NCBI GenBank assembly: GCA_022788085.1
Contig: JALEWA010000004.1
Coordinates: 1 to 64,000 of the forward strand
DNA from: Lachnospiraceae bacterium
GTDB lineage: Bacteria; Bacillota; Clostridia; Lachnospirales; Lachnospiraceae
Length of the DNA: 64,000 nt
Direction: 5' to 3'
The notes under the pieces were generated by a model. The model was not told the origin of the DNA. It worked only from the letters and a program-made list of their open reading frames with translations, and made no database searches. The first letter of the stretch is position 1. Every line of letters begins with the position of its first letter. This document shows, in pieces, positions 1 through 9,443 of this stretch. The position numbers were made by a program, and so were the translations under genes.

Positions 1-1413
1 CACAATACCATCATAGGTAGCAGTACCGCCACCTGTTGCCAGGCTTTCTACGCCTCCCTTAAAAGCAGACTGATGATTCAGGTCAAATTTCTCAATCGGT
101 ACATTTACCGTTACTTCATCATTATAGGAAACCAGTCCTACATAATTATCCGTTCCAATGTATCTCATACCATTGATCAATGACTGTCTGAGCATATTGA
201 TTGGCTCTCCATCCATACTTCCTGATACATCAGCTACGAATACTGCTATAATTGGCTTTCCATTATCCTTTTCTTCCTTCCAGAGATCCTGTGCACTTAA
301 GAGGTCATCTCCTGATACGTCATTCTGCTCGCAGATATAATCGTCCATTCCGTTAAAGCCATAGTCAGTAGCCTTTTTCTGTGCTTCCTGAGTCAGACAA
401 TACTCAGCGAACATTTCAAGTATTTCCTGTTTTTCCTCACTGATGTTACCAACTGCATAAAGTGGGGCATCATGACGGAATCCAAATGGAACACACTTAT
501 ACTTTCTCTGCATTTCCTTATCGTTCTGATATGCCTGATATTCATAAATAAAACCTGTAAGGGATCCTGATTCTACTGCAGTCTTCATCTGTGGTGTATT
601 ATATGCAACAAAAGGAACATTTGCCTGAAAGGTCTGAAAGCCTTGTATTGCCTCTTCACTTAAAGGATCGTCCGGACTATAGGTCTGAAGAGTACTGATC
701 AGGAAATTAAGACCTGTTGAGCTTGCATAAGGGTTGGTATAACCCATTGTAATTTCGCCGTTTGCCGTTGCTTCTACTACCGTTTTCAAATTTAACGCAC
801 CATATTTCTTCATCAACTCATCATAAGTACTGTTTGCAAATAAGAGTACAGGTACATTTCCTGCAAGTCTGTCTGTAACTGTTTTGATTTCTATATTATC
901 TGCTTCAAGCATCTTACCCCAGAATGCATTTGATGGTGAGAATCCTTCCGGAACGTATTTCCCTGTAGCTATATATTCCATGGCAAGACCGGAAGTAACA
1001 TTTCTGATACGAACGGATACATCCTGTCCTCCAACCTGAAAATCTTCACGATTAAAGCTTTCTGCCATTTCATTCATCCAGCCATCCTTATTCTCGCCCG
1101 CTCTCTCCGGTGCAGTAAAGATTTCTACATAAAGGCTGGAATTCTCTCTTACAGTAACCTCATTCTTGTCAATATCCGGAAGTTCGTCTGCTTTATCCTC
1201 CTGAACCAAATCAACTTGAGACTTTACAGGATCTGCATAAGATACCTCAATATGCTTAAGCATATTATCAATACTTCTTTGTGCTGCCTCCGTACTGATG
1301 GTCTTATCGGATTTTCCGATGTTCCTCGTTGCGCTGATGCCTGCTACTGCAATTGCAAATACAACAATTGCAATAACCACTGCACCCAGCATAATTTTGC
1401 TGTTGTTCTTCAT
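1..1413 (-). CDS. Substrate-binding-like plus VWA domain lipoprotein/membrane-anchored protein, partial (continues past left edge)
   Basis: My reverse-strand translation is open from an ATG at 1413 (alternative in-frame ATG at 1425) to the window edge. N-terminal TM segment, SBP-like middle, then a MIDAS motif in 'AVFVADVSGSMDGEPINMLRQSL'. Absent from the ORF track because it is truncated. Confidence 0.8.
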   Translation of the reverse strand, partial: MKNNSKIMLGAVVIAIVVFAIAVAGISATRNIGKSDKTISTEAAQRSIDNMLKHIEVSYADPVKSQVDLVQEDKADELPDIDKNEVTVRENSSLYVEIFTAPERAGENKDGWMNEMAESFNREDFQVGGQDVSVRIRNVTSGLAMEYIATGKYVPEGFSPSNAFWGKMLEADNIEIKTVTDRLAGNVPVLLFANSTYDELMKKYGALNLKTVVEATANGEITMGYTNPYASSTGLNFLISTLQTYSPDDPLSEEAIQGFQTFQANVPFVAYNTPQMKTAVESGSLTGFIYEYQAYQNDKEMQRKYKCVPFGFRHDAPLYAVGNISEEKQEILEMFAEYCLTQEAQKKATDYGFNGMDDYICEQNDVSGDDLLSAQDLWKEEKDNGKPIIAVFVADVSGSMDGEPINMLRQSLINGMRYIGTDNYVGLVSYNDEVTVNVPIEKFDLNHQSAFKGGVESLATGGGTATYDGIV

Positions 1414-1442
1414 GTCCCTAACCATTCCCTTTCTTCTTTTGT

Positions 1443-2186
1443 TCAACCCTGATAGTACTGAATCTGTTTAATCAGTGTATCAATCTCTGCATATGCTTTA
1501 ATTTGTGATGTATCCGTAATTTCCGATGCTGCAAGCTCCAACATCAGTTCATCAAGCTTAAACAACAGCTTTTCATTCTGATTTCGTTGTTCCTTTACAG
1601 CCTCGATATTTTTATTATACAGTTCCAGACGTTGTATCTGTATATCATCCGGAATATCGTCATTCTTATAGTTAAGCAGCTTGCTATACTCTGCATCATC
1701 AATTACACGCATGCGATTAAGCATACCAGCCATATTGGAAAAAATTGCAGCCCTCGCACTTTCTGAAATAGCAGCAAATTTCTGATAGGTAAGACTTCCC
1801 TTATTAAATTTCCTCTGCAAAATCTCTTCAATTTCTTTTTGTAACGATTCACATTTAACCAATTGATCCAAAGAAGAACTTGCTACCTGCCCAAAAAGTT
1901 TCGTACCAAGATACTGTTGCAATTCCTCTCTGATGCTCTGTGCAGAATATGTATTTTCTCCAATATATCGATGCTCTGCCTTCTTGCCAAGCAATGAATA
2001 GTTATATCCTACGACTCCCAGCGGCATCAAAACTCCCATGGTAATAGAAAGTGCTGCCTTGATAATACTAGGATCTGATGGTCTCAATCCCAAAAGTCCC
2101 GGGGAATATAGCAAGACAAATCCTGCTGCAAATCCGGCATTTCCAAGGATTAACTTCCCTATTTTATTTTTCATATTTTGATTCAA
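1443..2186 (-). CDS. Hypothetical membrane protein with two N-terminal TM segments and a coiled-coil region
   Basis: 247-aa ORF directly upstream of the SBP-VWA gene on the same strand. Confidence 0.65.
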   Translation of the reverse strand: MNQNMKNKIGKLILGNAGFAAGFVLLYSPGLLGLRPSDPSIIKAALSITMGVLMPLGVVGYNYSLLGKKAEHRYIGENTYSAQSIREELQQYLGTKLFGQVASSSLDQLVKCESLQKEIEEILQRKFNKGSLTYQKFAAISESARAAIFSNMAGMLNRMRVIDDAEYSKLLNYKNDDIPDDIQIQRLELYNKNIEAVKEQRNQNEKLLFKLDELMLELAASEITDTSQIKAYAEIDTLIKQIQYYQG

Positions 2187-2269
2187 TCTTTACACCCTCT
2201 GTACTTTTCTTTTCTCATCAGTATATCATTTTCTGTCACTTTTGAACACCCTAAATTCCTATGAATCAC

Positions 2270-2297
2270 AAAAAGCAGCCACACAGGCTGCCTTTTG
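2270..2297 (-). terminator. Rho-independent terminator after glgP
   Basis: Stem AGCAGCC/GGCTGCC followed by a T-run on the minus strand, just past the stop at 2311. Confidence 0.75.
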
Positions 2298-2310
2298 CGT
2301 AACATTTATT

Positions 2311-4581
2311 TTAGTTCAACTTCCAGATATCTCTGTTATACTCAGCGATTGTTCTGTCTGATGAGAAGAATCCTGCCTTTGCAATGTTTACAAGCATCAT
2401 TCTCTTCCACTTAGCTTCGTTTCTGTAATCTTCAAACATATGATCCTTGGTCTTAATATAATCTTCTAAGTCAAGTAAGGTCATGAACCAGTCCTTATTG
2501 ATCAATTCCTTGTGAAGTCTGGTAAGTCTCTCTTCGTTACCTACCTCGAGAACCTCATCACTGATAATAAAGTCTACTGCTTCCTTGATTACATTGCTCT
2601 TCTCATAGAAGTCCTTAGATACATAATCAGCCTTCTCATAGTGTTCGATAACAGCCTCTGACTTTTCTCCGAATACATAGATGTTCTCGTCACCAACAAG
2701 CTCATTGATTTCTACGTTAGCACCATCACTTGTACCAAGTGTTACTGCACCGTTTAACATGAACTTCATGTTACCTGTACCGGATGCTTCCTTAGATGCT
2801 AAGGAAATCTGCTCAGAAATATCACATGCCGGAATAAGCTTCTCTGCATAGCTTACATTGTAGTTCTCTACCATAACAACCTTCATGTAATCCTTTACAT
2901 CAGGATCGTTGTTAACGATTTCCTGTAAGCAAAGCAGTAAATGAATAATATCCTGCGCAATGATATAAGCCGGAGCTGCCTTTGCACCAAAAATAAAGGT
3001 GACAGGTGTTGAAGGCTTCTTGCCTGCCTTAATTTCAAGATACTTATGGATAATATAAAGTGCATTCATCTGCTGACGCTTATACTCATGAAGTCTCTTA
3101 ATCTGAATATCATAGATAGATTCCGGATTGATATCCTGTCCTTCATTTTCCTTGATATACTGTGCAAGAGCTGCTTTCTTATCTTTCTTGATTGCCTTGA
3201 TTTCGCTTAAGAATGCTTCATCATCCTTGAACTTAAGAAGCTTCTCTAATTCATCTGCATCCTTCTTCCAGCCATCACCGATTGCCTTTGTAATAGCTGC
3301 TGCAAGTTCTCTGTTACAAGACATAAGCCATCTTCTGAAAGTAATACCGTTTGTCTTATTATTGAACTTCTCAGGATAAATCTTATAAAAATGATTTAAC
3401 TCAGTATCCTTTAAGATTTCTGTATGGATAGCTGCAACACCATTTACAGAGAATCCGTAATGGATATCAATATGAGCCATGTGTACTCTTAAATCCTTAT
3501 CGATAATCTGCACCTTAGGATCATCATACTTGATAGCTGCTCTCTTGTCTAACTCCCAGATAATAGGCATGAGCTGAGGAACAACCTTCTGTAAGTACTT
3601 GATTGGCCATTTTTCAAGTGCTTCTGCAAGGATGGTATGATTTGTATATGCGCAAGTCTTGCTTACAACATCAATTGCCTCTTCCATTTCGAAGCCTTCC
3701 TCTTCGGTAAGGATTCTGATCAGTTCCGGAATAACCATTGTTGGATGAGTATCGTTAATCTGAATTACTGCATGCTCATTCATCTTGTGAAGATCGTAGC
3801 CGTTCTCCTTCATTTCCTTTAAGATGAGCTGTGCACCGTTACATACCATGAAATACTGCTGATAAATACGAAGCATCTGACCAGCTTCATCAGAGTCATC
3901 CGGATACAGGAATAAAGTTAAGTTCTTGTCTACATCCTTCTTATCAAAATCAATGCCATCTTCCACGATGCTCTCATCGATTGTTTCAATATCAAATAAA
4001 TGAAGCTTATTGATACCCTGTTCATATCCGATTACATCAATATCATATAATCTGGACATAACCTTCTTCTTTCCAAAGTATACCGGGAAAGAAATATCTG
4101 TCTTTGTAAGCCATGACTGAGCTTCAATCCAGTCATTCTTTTCTGCTGTCTGCTGTCTATCCTTGAATACCTGCTTGAACAGACCAAAGTGGTAGTTCAG
4201 ACCAATACCGTCTCCAGGAAGTCCTAAGGTTGCAATAGAATCTAAGAAACAAGCGGCAAGTCTTCCAAGACCACCATTACCAAGAGATGGTTCCGGCTCA
4301 ACTTCTTCAATAACACTTAAATCTTTGCCTTCCTCCTTAAGAGCTGCTTCCAGCTCTTCGTAGATTCCAAGGTTAATCAGGTTGTTAGATAATAACTTAC
4401 CAATTAAGAATTCAGCGGAGATATAATATACCTTCTTGCTTCCCTTAATCTGACCCTTACCTTCCATCATTTCCTTCGTCATGGTTAGAATTGCATAATA
4501 AAGCTTCTGATTATCAAGCTCTTTGATGCTCTGACCATACATTTTCTGTGCTACTGCTTCCAAATTTGTTTTTACGCTCAT
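2311..4581 (-). CDS. glgP: Glycogen/starch phosphorylase
   Basis: 756 aa; contains '[28 protein letters not shown]' (PLP region) and '[19 protein letters not shown]'. Confidence 0.95.
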   Translation of the reverse strand: MSVKTNLEAVAQKMYGQSIKELDNQKLYYAILTMTKEMMEGKGQIKGSKKVYYISAEFLIGKLLSNNLINLGIYEELEAALKEEGKDLSVIEEVEPEPSLGNGGLGRLAACFLDSIATLGLPGDGIGLNYHFGLFKQVFKDRQQTAEKNDWIEAQSWLTKTDISFPVYFGKKKVMSRLYDIDVIGYEQGINKLHLFDIETIDESIVEDGIDFDKKDVDKNLTLFLYPDDSDEAGQMLRIYQQYFMVCNGAQLILKEMKENGYDLHKMNEHAVIQINDTHPTMVIPELIRILTEEEGFEMEEAIDVVSKTCAYTNHTILAEALEKWPIKYLQKVVPQLMPIIWELDKRAAIKYDDPKVQIIDKDLRVHMAHIDIHYGFSVNGVAAIHTEILKDTELNHFYKIYPEKFNNKTNGITFRRWLMSCNRELAAAITKAIGDGWKKDADELEKLLKFKDDEAFLSEIKAIKKDKKAALAQYIKENEGQDINPESIYDIQIKRLHEYKRQQMNALYIIHKYLEIKAGKKPSTPVTFIFGAKAAPAYIIAQDIIHLLLCLQEIVNNDPDVKDYMKVVMVENYNVSYAEKLIPACDISEQISLASKEASGTGNMKFMLNGAVTLGTSDGANVEINELVGDENIYVFGEKSEAVIEHYEKADYVSKDFYEKSNVIKEAVDFIISDEVLEVGNEERLTRLHKELINKDWFMTLLDLEDYIKTKDHMFEDYRNEAKWKRMMLVNIAKAGFFSSDRTIAEYNRDIWKLN

Positions 4582-4653
4582 AAAAATCTCCTTTTTTGCA
4601 TTTTTAAAAAAATTGTGATTATTTTCTTCTATATTTCATTACCAACTTTCGTT

Positions 4654-4667
4654 TGGTAACGTTACCA
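4654..4667. promoter_or_regulatory. LacI-family-type operator upstream of glgP
   Basis: Perfect 14-bp palindrome TGGTAACGTTACCA with central CG, 73-86 bp upstream of the glgP start. Confidence 0.6.
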
Positions 4668-4745
4668 TAATATTGTAAATGGAAATGTGCCTGTTATCGT
4701 TCTCTCCAATAATATATACTTTGTAATATATACTTTGCACATTCA

Positions 4746-5735
4746 TCAGGAAATGACATCCTGATATTCCATTCGGATGAGTTTGTGTGGCATAATGATT
4801 TCCTGTCCCTTTTGACCATTCATTAATCTTGCCATCTCATCCACCGCTTTTGCAGCAATCTGCCTAAAATCCTGTTTTACCGTATGCATCTGCTTTCCGG
4901 CATACCCCATAAGGCTGATGCCATCAAAACCACATACCGGTCTGAAGATATCCATATCGATCAGAGCTTTCATTGCTCCGATTGCCATCATATCCGATGC
5001 ACAGATAATCGCTTCCCTGCGTCTTGCATATTGCAGTGTAATCTTTCTTGCTTCCAGCTCACTGAAATTACCTGTTCTTGTGAAAACAGTCAGCCCCATT
5101 TCTGCTGCAAGCTTCTTCATCCCCTGCATACGTTCTTCTGATACATAGCCGTTTTTCTTTCCTGCTATATAGAGAATCCTTTTGCACTTATGCTGCATAA
5201 TAATTTCTTTTGCAACCTCATACTGAGCCTTCGTGTGGTCAATATGAATATTAGAAGTATGCTCGCCTACTCCCGGCGCATCGATGAGTACTACTTTGAA
5301 TCTCTCGCTTTGTACTAGTTTATGCAATACAGTGTCCTGTTTTGACAATCCGCAGATAATCAATCCTTCAATACTTTGTGACTGGAAGTAACGAGTCATT
5401 TCCTCTACGTCCATCTCCCTGATCATGGTAAAGAACACTGTAATCACATCAACGTTAAGTTCCTTTGCCCGGTTTATGGCTCCAACAATATACTGCATGG
5501 GAATCTCATCTACTGTCTGTGCGTGTCTGTTCACATCAAGCAATAGTGCAACCCTTCCTGTCTGCTTGGAAGAAAGTGCTGACGCAATGGAATTCGGTAC
5601 AAACCCCAGCTCCTGTATTGCCTCATTAACCTTTTGCTTTGTTTTCTCACTGACATTCGGATAATTATTGAGTACTTTAGATACCGTGGATATTGCAACT
5701 CCTGCATGTTTTGCTACGTCTCTGATTGATACCAC
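4746..5735 (-). CDS. LacI-family transcriptional regulator; GTG start at 5735 preferred over the ORF-track ATG at 5843
   Basis: 'VSIRDVAKHAGVAISTVSKVLNNYPNVSEKTKQKV' HTH. TAGGAG ribosome-binding site precedes GTG at 5735. Confidence 0.9.
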   Translation of the reverse strand: MVSIRDVAKHAGVAISTVSKVLNNYPNVSEKTKQKVNEAIQELGFVPNSIASALSSKQTGRVALLLDVNRHAQTVDEIPMQYIVGAINRAKELNVDVITVFFTMIREMDVEEMTRYFQSQSIEGLIICGLSKQDTVLHKLVQSERFKVVLIDAPGVGEHTSNIHIDHTKAQYEVAKEIIMQHKCKRILYIAGKKNGYVSEERMQGMKKLAAEMGLTVFTRTGNFSELEARKITLQYARRREAIICASDMMAIGAMKALIDMDIFRPVCGFDGISLMGYAGKQMHTVKQDFRQIAAKAVDEMARLMNGQKGQEIIMPHKLIRMEYQDVIS

Positions 5736-5795
5736 GTAATCTCCTACTTTCCAAAACCTTTCCAGATAAGTCTTCCTTAATTCCATCCGGTAATT

Positions 5796-5823
5796 GGAAA
5801 ACGTTTTCTGGAAAACGTTTTCC
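5796..5823. promoter_or_regulatory. Tandem LacI-type operators upstream of the LacI gene
   Basis: GGAAAACGTTTTCT directly followed by the perfect palindrome GGAAAACGTTTTCC. Confidence 0.75.
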
Positions 5824-5887
5824 TTATCATATAATAAAAACAACGGTTTGTCTACCGTTATTTTTATTTTTTTAATTTTTTATTTAT

Positions 5888-6250
5888 TTATTTGTTCATA
5901 ACTCTGTCTACTGCAGCAATCAAACGGTCTGCCTCAAAAGGCTTTACAATAAAATCCTTGGCTCCGTTTTGGATTGCCTGCGCAACCATCGCCTGCTGTC
6001 CCATAGCAGAACATATAATAACTTTAGCAGAAGAATCCAATTCCTTAATACGCTTTAATGCCTCTACACCATTCATTTCCGGCATAGTAATATCAAGTAA
6101 TACAACTTCCGGCTTTACCTCTATAAATCTTTTTACTGCCTCAATTCCATCTCCTGCTTCACCAACAACTTCATGACCATTTTTTTCAAGCATCTGTCTT
6201 ATTGTCATGCGCATAAACGACGCATCATCTACAATCAATACCTTTGCCAT
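5888..6250 (-). CDS. CheY-like stand-alone response regulator
   Basis: 120 aa, REC domain only: 'VLIVDDASFMRMTIRQML', 'VVLLDITMPEMNG', 'FIVKPF'. Confidence 0.93.
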   Translation of the reverse strand: MAKVLIVDDASFMRMTIRQMLEKNGHEVVGEAGDGIEAVKRFIEVKPEVVLLDITMPEMNGVEALKRIKELDSSAKVIICSAMGQQAMVAQAIQNGAKDFIVKPFEADRLIAAVDRVMNK

Positions 6251-6372
6251 AGCGCATACCGCCTTTCAAATCGTACTTATATATCTAAAAATATTGCATT
6301 CCATTATGATTTTAACACATATTTTTATATATTAAAAGTATTTGTTTGATTTTTTTCATTATTTCATTTCTA

Positions 6373-8574
6373 TTATATGTACATGATATCTTTTTCTTCC
6401 TTCATGTCCTTGCCTTTTATCACAGACTCATTTCTTTTCAGGCATTCCTTCACCCATTCATAAATCTTATCACGTAAATCCCGGTTATTATGCAATTCCT
6501 CGTAATTCATCAGCCTATACAAATAAGTATGCTCTCCAAACTTATGAAACTTTTCACACTCGAAGGAAATACCTTCCATTGGCTGAAGTGTCATCTGTTC
6601 AGGAGGTTTTTCCTTTATATTGGTAATAAGATATTTATAATTGTAGTTCTTGACATAGACTGATGCATCCTTTCCCACAAGCTTTATTTCAGCATTGACA
6701 GGAATACGAGGCATCTTACGATATTGCAGTGTTTTGTGTTTAAAACGTCTTCCTATATTTCTATGGATATCAGAAAAACATGATGTATATCCTGCTATTT
6801 TTTCTACGCCTTGAATCTGTCTGTCATATAAAATACCATAGTACTGTTCTTTGGAATCTTCTTCCTCTATAAGTGAAAATACATATTTCCAGCTACCATT
6901 TTCATATTGTACTCCGACAAGATTTCCTTTTATCTGTGCATGATAACGTTCTGTATGTATCAAAATGACGTATTCCTCTTCATCATCCCAATCATAAGGC
7001 ATATCACATAACACAGAAATACTAATAGGTGATAAATCCTTTGACCGGCACTCAATCTTTTGTCCTGAGCCAATTACCTCACATGAAATATCAGCACAAA
7101 TTCTTTCCTCCTGACGGATGTACGGTCTTCCTATAACCCAGAAAACAGACATAAGAAGCATATATAAATTACAAAGCAGGCATAATAGCAGAAGAACCAG
7201 TATATCATCCCTGTTTCCTTTACAGAATCTCCAAATAATGCTGATGCCTGCTGCCAGTGTCATAGCAATCCATATAGAATGTGCCATTACATTTCCAAAT
7301 AATGTTTTCAGCCGATTGTTCCTTTTCTGTTTTTTATGTTTGCCAAGCTTAGCTCTAACAAAACTGAATATAAGAAACGGGAAGGTAGATATTTCGTATA
7401 TTCTTCTCCATCTTAGATTGGTAGTTTGACCACTGATAAGTCTAAGACATAACTCAGCTCCCAGATACAATCCAAGCCATGCCAAAATTATGAAAGCAGA
7501 ATGGCAACCCCAAAGCCTTATTTCAAACAGCGAAGCAATTATTGGCAAAGCCAAAAATACACATGTTCTTACCTGGCCTAATTGATCACCTGCATAAGCC
7601 CGATAGCTTCTTTTTTGATTACGCTCAAGAGATATATGATTTCCATATATCTGTGCTGCCTCTTCTATTTGTTTTCTTTTCTTTCCAATAAAGGAAGACA
7701 GGTCTGAAGCATAGATACCGGAAGCCAGTACTTCATTCCTATAGAGGCAGCGATATCCTTTTTCTTGAATACGGATTCCTGTTAATAACATACCTTTGGA
7801 AAAACCGTGTACCTCTTCCATTGCTTTTCTTGATACTACTACATTAGAATCACATAGAACAGTTGCGTTGACACATGATGCTGCGGGCTGAAAAACAGAT
7901 TGAAAATATCTGTTTTCTTCCGGTATCTTATCCTCTGAAAAAAGCCGGAACTGATACGCATCCGGGTTAAAGCTGCCCATTGCTGTCTGAATAAAGCCTG
8001 CCTTATCGGTCTGCATGAGTTCTCCTACTGTCTTCAGTAAAAACTCATGTCTTGGAATCACTCCTGCTTCAAGCAAAGCAATATACTGTTTATCTGTCTC
8101 TTGCAGTGCCTGATTCAGGCCTTCTTCCATAGATCCCTGACATATAGCATACTGAAAGCCAAGCTCTTGGGACATAGCACGAATCCCTGCTCTTTCCTTC
8201 TTATCAACAACTGTGATATATATACTTTCCCTGTTTGGGTAATCAAGCAGACGGCATCCATTTACTGTTCTGAAAACCTCGTTCCTGTCCTTTCCATATG
8301 CAGAAATAAAGATATCAACTTCCGGATAATCCTTCTCTGCTTTCACGTGTTCTTCACTCTTTGCAGAATCTCTTAACAACAATGCCTGTCGGATACGCAT
8401 TCCAAACTGACATACAGCAAGAAACTCAAAAATCACCAACACGCTGCCCAGTACCATATCAGTCATATCAGCTTCCAAGGGTAATGTAAATAGAAATCTC
8501 CATATGAAATACACGCAACATAAGAAAAGATATATGTATATTACTGTGCTTCTAAATCGTTTTCCATTCTTCAT
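6373..8574 (-). CDS. BcsA-like family 2 glycosyltransferase homolog with C-terminal PilZ-like region(s); active-site motifs appear degenerate
   Basis: TM segments, GT2-like middle and PilZ-like RxxxR motifs. RBS AGAGGAA precedes ATG at 8574; the ORF-track start at 8667 overlaps the sortase gene. Confidence 0.75.
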   Translation of the reverse strand: MKNGKRFRSTVIYIYLFLCCVYFIWRFLFTLPLEADMTDMVLGSVLVIFEFLAVCQFGMRIRQALLLRDSAKSEEHVKAEKDYPEVDIFISAYGKDRNEVFRTVNGCRLLDYPNRESIYITVVDKKERAGIRAMSQELGFQYAICQGSMEEGLNQALQETDKQYIALLEAGVIPRHEFLLKTVGELMQTDKAGFIQTAMGSFNPDAYQFRLFSEDKIPEENRYFQSVFQPAASCVNATVLCDSNVVVSRKAMEEVHGFSKGMLLTGIRIQEKGYRCLYRNEVLASGIYASDLSSFIGKKRKQIEEAAQIYGNHISLERNQKRSYRAYAGDQLGQVRTCVFLALPIIASLFEIRLWGCHSAFIILAWLGLYLGAELCLRLISGQTTNLRWRRIYEISTFPFLIFSFVRAKLGKHKKQKRNNRLKTLFGNVMAHSIWIAMTLAAGISIIWRFCKGNRDDILVLLLLCLLCNLYMLLMSVFWVIGRPYIRQEERICADISCEVIGSGQKIECRSKDLSPISISVLCDMPYDWDDEEEYVILIHTERYHAQIKGNLVGVQYENGSWKYVFSLIEEEDSKEQYYGILYDRQIQGVEKIAGYTSCFSDIHRNIGRRFKHKTLQYRKMPRIPVNAEIKLVGKDASVYVKNYNYKYLITNIKEKPPEQMTLQPMEGISFECEKFHKFGEHTYLYRLMNYEELHNNRDLRDKIYEWVKECLKRNESVIKGKDMKEEKDIMYI

Positions 8575-8587
8575 GACAATTCCTCTT

Positions 8588-9379
8588 TTATATTCTCTTT
8601 CCGACAACGACCAACCGTCCATTCTTTGTGTGATACTCACAAGTTGATAACGTAATAAATTCATCACCGAATTCAGCAGTTACACCTGTATCAAATTCGC
8701 TTAATTTCTTTATATTATTATAAAAATTATCAAATTCCTCCTGATTCCTTGCTTCGAAAAATTGATAATACTTAAATACTTTATCTTCAACGGTGTAAAC
8801 CCTGGATCGGAAAACTGCAATTACCTCATATTCCCTTTTCTCATCCTCCGTATAAAATAAGATTCTGCTATGCTCCTTTGTATATTCCGCATCCTCAAAG
8901 TCCTTCAGAGCCGCAAACATGGCACCGGACTTCATATTATGTCCATGAATGATCAGGTTATTTGATGTTTTACTTATATCAGAATCCGTATCTAAAATCA
9001 GTGTGCCATTTCTGTCATCCTCCTTGAAGAAGTTGCGACGCAGATAGTATTCCTCATCATCCATTGTCTGCATTACAGGATAATCAATTTCTGTTTCCGG
9101 TATATGCAGCCACCCTATCATGTCTTCGTTAGCATCAAAAAATTTCTGATAAGATACCTCTTCTTCCTCCTGCTCATTCTCTTTTTCTGTTTCCGGCTTT
9201 GTAGGAAGAGTATATTCTTTCATTTCTTCAAGTCTGACTATCGTATTCTCATAATCATGCCGGTCCTTTATATTCTTGTACTGTAAGCAGCCATATACAA
9301 TCAGTAAGACAGTTCCCATGCCAAACAGAATCAAATCCCATCTGATTCCCTTGCTTCTTCTATAGCTCTTTTTTCCCAT
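8588..9379 (-). CDS. srtB: Class B sortase
   Basis: 'MIGWLHIPETEIDYPVMQTMDDEEYYLRRNF', 'IIHGHNM' (His) and 'ITLSTCEY' (Cys) motifs; N-terminal TM anchor. Confidence 0.9.
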   Translation of the reverse strand: MGKKSYRRSKGIRWDLILFGMGTVLLIVYGCLQYKNIKDRHDYENTIVRLEEMKEYTLPTKPETEKENEQEEEEVSYQKFFDANEDMIGWLHIPETEIDYPVMQTMDDEEYYLRRNFFKEDDRNGTLILDTDSDISKTSNNLIIHGHNMKSGAMFAALKDFEDAEYTKEHSRILFYTEDEKREYEVIAVFRSRVYTVEDKVFKYYQFFEARNQEEFDNFYNNIKKLSEFDTGVTAEFGDEFITLSTCEYHTKNGRLVVVGKRI

Positions 9380-9443
9380 ATGATTTCTTCCTTAAATGTA
9401 AGGTGCCAAAAAAATTGGCACCTTGCTGACTTAAATACTTGTA

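Noticed and set aside
3128-3379. Antisense ORF of 83 aa within glgP (and many similar antisense ORFs across the window)
   Set aside because: Lies fully opposite a well-supported gene, with no RBS or family-like motif; expected by chance in coding DNA.
9400-9424. AAGGTGCCAA-AAAAA-TTGGCACCTT as a glgX terminator
   Set aside because: Good hairpin, but no T-tract follows on the minus strand; function not assignable.
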